This document shows positions 61,064 to 64,000 of a stretch of 64,000 nt of DNA, piece by piece (the first letter of the stretch is position 1; each line of letters begins with the position of its first letter). A program made the position numbers and the translations under genes. The DNA is from Ooceraea biroi. Its lineage: Eukaryota > Arthropoda > Insecta > Hymenoptera > Formicidae. The stretch covers positions 10,370,874-10,434,873 of the forward strand of contig NC_039512.1 of assembly GCF_003672135.1 (NCBI RefSeq), read 5' to 3'. A model generated the notes under the pieces. It was given only the letters and a program-made list of their open reading frames with translations. It ran no database searches and was not told the DNA's origin.

Positions 61064-64000
61064 CTGCGACACAAAAGGATCGCGTCGTTTCAGTTCCTCT
61101 TTCGCCGGTGACAGAGACAGCAATGGCGCCGACGCCATCGTCTTTTTTTGTCGCGGACACGTCGAGAACATGAGGCGTTCTACCTGCCGAAGTGACTCAC
61201 ATCGGCGACACGACAAGGCATTGTTCAGCCGTTCCGGACAAAACGTGAACCGCGGAGTATCACGAGATTATCGAACTTCTTTCAACTGCCGCTGCAGGAA
61301 CGCGATAAGATGAGGGAAGATACGAATCTCGAGGTTTATACGAGAGAGAAAGAAATTTCTTTCATGAGGATTTTGTTTAAGGGAGCAACAACAGCCATGG
61401 AGTTGACTTAAACAGTTAAAATGTGCACAGAAGCTTTCCCAAGCCTATTTATCTTTTTGTAAAACTGAAAACCAGGCGATAGAATGATATTTAATTTAAT
61501 AAAATACAAATTATAATTAAAATAAAAATTAAATATATCTAATATTTAATTTATCTTTGTTAATCTTTCTATTAAGCTTATTTCTGTTAATCCTTTAATT
61601 AATTTCGGTTTTCAGAGATCAACACACACACATACATACTCAACATTTTATATATCTGTGCAATCGTTGCATTGATATTATGCATTTGTAAAACGTGAGC
61701 GACCGCGGAATTTGACATCTTATTTCGTTCCAGAACATGGAGTCCCGAAATTGGCAAAAGTGAGACATGAATTTATCGAGCCGTAAAATTACAGAGAACC
61801 GTTTCCGCATTGCCATCTTGCCGAGCACGACGGTGACTTCGCTAATGTTTCTTTGAGAAAAAGTCGGATCTATATGATGTTAATCTTCTGGAAAGAAATG
61901 CGCAAAAACTAATGCAAAAATTGATTTTTTATATTCTGTGCTTGCAATTATTTTTGAATCATTTTATAGATTTATAGATTTTTTTCAAAAATATCGTGAT
62001 TTTTAATAGCTTTTGGTTGTAGATTCCTCTCTCGCGGATTCTTCGGAAAACTCTGCAAAACTATTTCCTTTCTCGGTTTCCTTTCTACTGGAGATGCGAC
62101 TTTCTATGTGACTAGATACACGGTCAACATAGCTCTTTGTTTCGATAAGAGCCACTTCCGTCTCGCTTTCGCGGACATAACGACGAGAGTGGTGCGGTGG
62201 AGTGACGTGGCAAGTGGTAGGTCCATATTTCGCGATAAGGAACGCCTCCGGAGGATCCTTCGGTGAGAGGAATCTACAATTCCAATGCTTACCGTGTGCA
62301 CTTCTCGGCCGTCTACAACCGAGGAAATACAAGAAAGAAGGTAACTTTTGTTGAGAATTTTACTTTTTGAGAAGACAGATTTCTCAACAGTTTTCGGAAA
62401 ACAGACACGTTGTGATTTGTTTATCGTCGATCTTGTGGCGCCAAAACGTTCACAGTCACAGTTTCTATAACTCCAAAGATCTCGTAGATATTAAGAATTT
62501 AATGCATCTAACGGATCTCTATTAAAATTCTAATATAGATGTAATAGATTTCTTAAAGGTCTAATAGAGATTGTAAGAATTTTTATCTTCACTACTTTAA
62601 TTAATTTTAATTAGAAATACATTTTATGTGTAGATGACTTTCATCACTTTTGATCAGGAGATAAGTATTTCAGGACGCGTTATCAGTTCCTTCGAAATGA
62701 AAGCCCATTGAACGCGGGGTTTTCCCTCCTTTTCAACTCATTTGGTGATTTCTTTTTTATGCGACGAAGATACTCTTCGAATTTCCGTATTCCTCCGCAG
62801 TTAAATCTTGATGCTCACCAGCTCCCCCATCTTGGTATTGGAACAGATCAAGATACTCGGATCCAGCCAGGGAATTTTTTCCTTCGTAGCCCACTCAGAG
62901 AATCCCTCCCCGATCCTCTCCGAAATTATCTCAGAATCTTAATCAGGTAAGTCTTCCGTTTCAAAGTACTTCGCAAGTTAGCAGCGTATTTGCCGAGTCT
63001 CTTTATTCGGATTAATGCAGATCCATTTTAGCTCCGTCTTCCTCCGCCGCACATAGTGCTCTCCGCGAAACGGTAACGAGAACAAACTGCACAAAAGCCG
63101 TTCTATACATTTATACGAATGTGCACGGTTGAGACCGGAAAATTTGCGCCAACTTTTCCACACGTAATGAAACACGTTTCTTAAGTAATTCGCGTTGTCA
63201 ATGCTGCCATTCGTCAGAAGCTAACCGCACAAATTATTTCTTGTTAAATAAGAATGAAATTACGCAGATTAAATTATGATATTATCGTACCAGCTTAATT
63301 GTATAAAAATACATATCACGAACCGTAAATGTTTCATCTCAAATAATCCTGCGTAATGAATTACAGTTTCATTAACGTTAACGTTCTGCTGAAGGGTATT
63401 TATACAAAAATTGAGTTTTTCAAGCTTTTGCGAATGGCAGGGAATTAGCGGTAGGCGGGGCGAGCATTAATCGAAGCGTACTGGAGATAAATTCGGCGAT
63501 TGGACGGATGGGCCAGCCGCGCTCGCGGATGTTTCGAAATGGCCGCGACGCGAAAATATTTAACGCTGAAACTCGATGTTACTGCAGGCTTTCTGCATTC
63601 GCCGGGATATGCTCGATAAATCCCGCTTGGAAAATAGATTAGCGCGATAGGTCATCAGCGAGACCTCCTCACGACATGCACGCGCATCGGTATCAATTTA
63701 TTCGCCCTCTCTACTTTCATCCCCAGCCCGCCACCCCCTTTCACCGTCATTCCCATCCACCTCCCCATACCACCAGTGATCAAAACAACGGGTGTCAAAC
63801 ATGCCTGAAATAGTTCCAACTTTGTCTCGGCATGCTTTATGTATCGTGCGCATCGACACGGCTCGTTAATTAACGTTGCCCAGATGAGTTAATATTAACG
63901 AGGGTCGATAATCGTACAAACGCAATGACGTTGACTTCCACCGGTCTTCCATTATTTCGAACCGTAATACATGATCGGGAAAATGACGTGATATATATTT
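61064..64000. other. Intron or upstream DNA, no gene seen
   Basis: No segment matching the N-terminal neuroligin domain (VPYA-PP, EDCLYLN) was seen on the minus strand. A plus-strand frame at 62708-62950 is followed by a donor-like CAG|GTAAGT but shows no recognisable protein. AT-rich runs lie at 61450-61640 and 62520-62640. Confidence 0.55.

Noticed and set aside
60965..61216. ORF extending the neuroligin exon upstream past 61063
   Set aside because: The acceptor at 61065-61064 and loss of family similarity show that the upstream part is intron.

Overview
This window looks like a piece of an insect nuclear genome, most likely an ant or another hymenopteran. The gene is split by long AT-rich introns, and most of the non-coding DNA carries small DNA transposons and foldback elements. 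The transposase remnant is of the Tc1/mariner kind common in ants. The species call is inference; I saw no rRNA, tRNA or mitochondrial marker.

The only gene I recognise with confidence is a neuroligin on the minus strand. It enters from the right (first exon seen at 61063-60710) and runs left through exons at 53935-53626, 52437-52272, 51188-50934, 37605-37451 and 12604-12477. Splice sites and codon phases join across all six exons and give 456 codons of the cholinesterase-like extracellular domain. The signal-peptide end lies beyond the right edge or was not recognised. The transmembrane segment and cytoplasmic tail lie beyond 12477, probably outside the window. Introns are 6.8, 1.2, 1.1, 13.3 and 24.8 kb.

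Left end (1-750): a tandem array resembling a terminal-repeat retrotransposon in miniature (TRIM), with 182-bp LTR-like repeats bounded by TGTAAGA/TCTTACA and a 36-bp minisatellite in its internal part. From 4.2 to 5.5 kb there is a palindromic MITE followed by an internally deleted mariner-like copy. From 12.85 to 15.38 kb there is a 2.5-kb foldback element with 9-bp target duplications and 164-bp modules, only 248 bp from a neuroligin exon. A second deleted mariner-like copy and another palindromic MITE lie at 16.5-17.9 kb. A second copy of the first MITE lies at 24.2-24.6 kb. At 25.3-26.4 kb a CpG-rich stretch precedes a 79-codon ORF on the plus strand, a candidate small gene nested antisense in the neuroligin intron. 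A less deleted mariner-like copy lies at 44.6-45.7 kb. A second, different foldback element of 2.2 kb lies at 57.7-59.8 kb.

Five TA-flanked elements (three mariner-like and three palindromic minus one shared family, six copies in all) end in the same CAGGGTGTC or CAAGGTGTC motif, which suggests that one transposase family mobilised all of them. The rest of the window is intronic or flanking DNA in which I see no supported gene.
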